Both the position numbers and the translations under genes were made by a program. Shown here one piece after another: positions 9,441 through 11,279 of a stretch of 11,279 bases of DNA (positions are counted from its first letter, which is position 1; each line of letters begins with the position of its first letter). This stretch comes from JBFHKO01 sp041595355 (lineage in GTDB: Bacteria > Pseudomonadota > Gammaproteobacteria > Enterobacterales > Aeromonadaceae): NCBI GenBank assembly GCA_041595355.1, contig JBFHKO010000072.1, positions 1 to 11,279 on the forward strand. The letters run 5' to 3'. The notes beneath the pieces were generated by a model. It saw nothing but the letters and a program-made list of their open reading frames with translations. It ran no database searches and was not told where the DNA came from.

Positions 9441-9686
9441 ATGCGCGAACTCTTCTCCCAGGCCACCCACCACCTGGATGCCCTGGGGCTGCGCTGCCCG
9501 GAGCCGGTGATGATGGTGCGCAAGACGGTGCGCCAGATGCAGAATGGCGACACCCTGCTGATCATCGCCGACGACCCCTCCACCACCCGGGACATCCCCA
9601 GCTTCTGCCGCTTCATGGATCACAGCCTGCTGGCCAGCGAGGTGACCCGGCCCCCCTACCGCTACCTGATCAAAAAGGGGCAGTAA
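9441..9686 (+). CDS. tusA: Sulfur carrier protein TusA
   Basis: The 81-aa protein, the same length as E. coli TusA, accepts persulfide sulfur from the cysteine desulfurase IscS and passes it to the TusBCD/TusE relay for 2-thiolation of tRNA wobble uridine by MnmA. It also affects molybdenum cofactor synthesis. The active cysteine is Cys19 in [20 protein letters not shown]. The downstream [14 protein letters not shown] (58-71) and the C-terminal PYRYLIKKG are family hallmarks. The ATG at 9441 is chosen because GAGG lies 6 nt upstream and the length equals the family; an open frame extends upstream to 9336 but encodes an Arg-rich stretch overlapping the previous gene. It is convergent with zntB, 16 bp apart, with no obvious terminator between. 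Confidence 0.96.
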   Translation: MRELFSQATHHLDALGLRCPEPVMMVRKTVRQMQNGDTLLIIADDPSTTRDIPSFCRFMDHSLLASEVTRPPYRYLIKKGQ

Positions 9687-9702
9687 GCCACCGGCCGGCG
9701 CC

Positions 9703-10692
9703 TCACAACCAGCGCCGTTGCCGCAACCACCAGGCCAGGGCGGCGATCAGCCCCAGCAGGGCGCTGCAAAAGATGAGAAAGCCGTGGCCGCTGCCGCTGC
9801 CCGGAATGCCCCCCAGGTTGACCCCGAACAGGCCGGTCAGAAACGACACCGGCAGGAAGATCATCGCCATCAACGACATCACATAGGTGCGCCGGTTCAG
9901 CGCCTCGCCCATCAGGGTGGTGATCTCGTCGGCCAGCAAGGCAGTGCGGGCCAGGCTGGCATCCACATCATCCAGCCAGCGCCCCAGGCGATCGGCAATC
10001 TCCTGCAGATGGCGCCGGTCGTCGTCATCCAGCCAGGCGATCTTCTCGCTGGCCAGGCGCGAAAAGAGATCCCGCTGCGGCGCCAGATAGCGGCGCAACA
10101 CGATGAGCTGACGGCGGATCCCGGACAGCTCCCCCGCGGGTGGCAGCGCCTGCCGATCCAGCATGCCATCCTCCAGCTCCAGAATGCGCTCCTGCAGATC
10201 ATCGATGAAATCCCCGGCCCGCTCGGTCAGATCCTCACACAGCTCAACCAGCCAGTCGGCCACCGAGCCGGGCCCCAGTGCCCGCGCCAGATCGCCGGCC
10301 AGCTGCTCTACGCTGTCAATCTTGCGATGCCGTGTGGAAACGATCAGTTGCGGATTGATGAACAGCCGCAGCGCCACCATGTGTTCGGGCCGCTGGCCCG
10401 GGTTGGCATTGAGGGCACGCAGGGTCAGCAGCAGACTGCCGTTGATCTTGACCAGCTTGGGGCGGCTGCTCCCGCCAAGCAGCGACTCGCGCACCCGATC
10501 CGGCAACAGCGGTGACTGGGTCAACCACCGGGCCGCCACCGGCGAGGAGTAATCCAGGTGGATCCAGGTCGGCAAGGGCGGCAGGTCACTGTTGGGCGCC
10601 AGGACGCTGGCCCCGCCGTGACCATCCAGCGCCAGCGCCAGCACGCTCTCGGCGGGCACAGTGCCGGCGGCCTGACGCTCGTGTTCGCTCAT
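9703..10692 (-). CDS. zntB: Zinc transporter ZntB (CorA-superfamily)
   Basis: The 329-aa protein (E. coli ZntB has 327) is a 2-TM-GxN metal-ion transporter that forms a pentamer in the inner membrane. Residues 1-265 are the cytoplasmic funnel domain with long helices (IDDLQERILELEDGMLD near 163-179; QRDLFSRLASEKIAWL near 206-221). The first membrane helix is at about 271-290, followed by the signature GVN (290-292) in FGVNLGGIPG, and the second helix is at about 304-323, then a basic tail. The GVN followed by LGGIPG is diagnostic of ZntB rather than CorA, which has GMN. ZntB was first described as an efflux system; later structural work favours proton-driven zinc uptake. It starts with GGAGG 7 nt before the ATG, which overlaps the tag stop by 4 nt, so the two are co-translated. 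Confidence 0.95.
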   Translation of the reverse strand: MSEHERQAAGTVPAESVLALALDGHGGASVLAPNSDLPPLPTWIHLDYSSPVAARWLTQSPLLPDRVRESLLGGSSRPKLVKINGSLLLTLRALNANPGQRPEHMVALRLFINPQLIVSTRHRKIDSVEQLAGDLARALGPGSVADWLVELCEDLTERAGDFIDDLQERILELEDGMLDRQALPPAGELSGIRRQLIVLRRYLAPQRDLFSRLASEKIAWLDDDDRRHLQEIADRLGRWLDDVDASLARTALLADEITTLMGEALNRRTYVMSLMAMIFLPVSFLTGLFGVNLGGIPGSGSGHGFLIFCSALLGLIAALAWWLRQRRWL

Positions 10693-11279
10693 TGCGATAC
10701 CTCCTTGTGTCCCGCACCGCCGAACCAGGCCGACGGCGGCGCCTGCCGCTGACAGGCCGCGTGGCAGGGGCAGCTCAGCAGATGATCGTTCACCATGCCG
10801 ACCGCCTGCATGAAGGCATAGCAGATGGTGGCACCGGCGAAGCTGAAGCCCCGCCGTTTGAGATCCCGGGACATGGCCTCCGACTCGGGGCTGCGGGCCG
10901 GCACCTCATGTTGCGACTGCCAGTGATTGACCCGCGGCTGGCCGCCGACGAAGCCCCACAGGTGGCGGGAGAAATCGATGCCTGCCGCCTCCATGGCCAG
11001 GTAGGCGCGCGCATTCTTGATGATCGATTCTATCTTCAGCCGGTTGCGGATGATGCCGCTGTCGGTCAACAGCCGCGCCACGTCCGCCTCGGTAAAGGGG
11101 GCGATGCGCCGCGGCTCGAAATCGGCGAAGGCGCGCCGGTAGCCGGCCCGGCGCTTGAGGATGGTGAGCCAGGAGAGACCCGCCTGCTGCCCCTCCAGGC
11201 ACAGCATTTCAAACAGCGCGCGGCCATCGTAAAGGGGCCGCCCCCACTGCTCGTCATGATAGGCAATGTAGTCCGGATC
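10689..11279 (-). CDS. tag: DNA-3-methyladenine glycosylase I Tag (partial, 5' end outside window)
   Basis: The 196 visible residues lack about 9 N-terminal ones compared with E. coli Tag (187 aa). The enzyme removes 3-methyladenine from alkylated DNA in base excision repair. The frame is open to the window edge and begins DPDYIAYHDEQWGRP, equal to E. coli DPLYIAYHDNEWG. LCLEGQQAGLSW contains the catalytic-site Glu (Glu38 in E. coli). DSGIIRNRLKIESIIKNARA is the helix-hairpin-helix region, and RRGFSFAGATICYAFMQA follows. Zinc-binding residues His17 (YHDEQW), His175 (NDH) and Cys179 (LLSC) are present; the partner Cys4 lies off the window. The tail after the last cysteine (CPCHAACQRQAPPSAWFGGA) is about 15-20 residues longer than in E. 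coli and overlaps the start of zntB. Confidence 0.95.
   Translation of the reverse strand, partial: DPDYIAYHDEQWGRPLYDGRALFEMLCLEGQQAGLSWLTILKRRAGYRRAFADFEPRRIAPFTEADVARLLTDSGIIRNRLKIESIIKNARAYLAMEAAGIDFSRHLWGFVGGQPRVNHWQSQHEVPARSPESEAMSRDLKRRGFSFAGATICYAFMQAVGMVNDHLLSCPCHAACQRQAPPSAWFGGAGHKEVSQ

Noticed and set aside
9703..10692. CorA magnesium transporter
   Set aside because: The signature after the first membrane helix is GVN with LGGIPG, as in ZntB, not GMN.

Overview
The window reads as chromosomal DNA of a GC-rich gammaproteobacterium. The partial 16S rRNA and the protein similarities point to Aeromonadales, perhaps the Oceanimonas/Zobellella/Oceanisphaera group. That placement is an inference from remembered sequence, not a search. 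Gene order supports a conserved core region: the rrs-hemG-yigZ / fadB-fadA block matches the E. coli neighbourhood of rrsA, but pepQ and trkH are absent. The tusA-zntB-tag end recalls the region near oriC in related marine genera.

Layout. Positions 1-419 (minus strand) are the 5' part of a 16S rRNA gene. Positions 420-834 hold its leader (boxB, boxA, a hairpin) and two rrn-type promoters. P1 and P2 have near-textbook hexamers with 16-bp spacers, and two A6 tracts lie upstream of P1. Next come hemG and yigZ on the minus strand. The 165-bp divergent gap (2060-2224) carries a long perfect inverted repeat in the yigZ leader. It also carries a fadB promoter whose -35 is overlapped by an AAACCGGTTT palindrome. 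On the plus strand, fadB and fadA overlap by 4 nt and encode the two subunits of the aerobic fatty-acid beta-oxidation complex with all catalytic residues intact.

Positions 5687-9099 are a tightly coupled three-gene unit: an OmpR-family response regulator, a two-TM histidine kinase and a periplasmic sugar-binding protein. It resembles the GltR-GtrS-GltB arrangement of Pseudomonas glucose uptake, but no ABC permease, ATPase or porin gene follows. This makes the binding protein a candidate accessory sensor, and it is the most interesting part of the window.

A 74-aa two-helix membrane protein of unknown function and tusA (sulfur carrier for tRNA thiolation) follow on the plus strand. Convergent to them, on the minus strand, are tag (3-methyladenine DNA glycosylase I, cut by the window end) and zntB (zinc transporter), which overlap by 4 nt. 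No mobile elements, CRISPR arrays, tRNAs, attachment sites or broken genes were seen. Most of the window is well-conserved housekeeping content.
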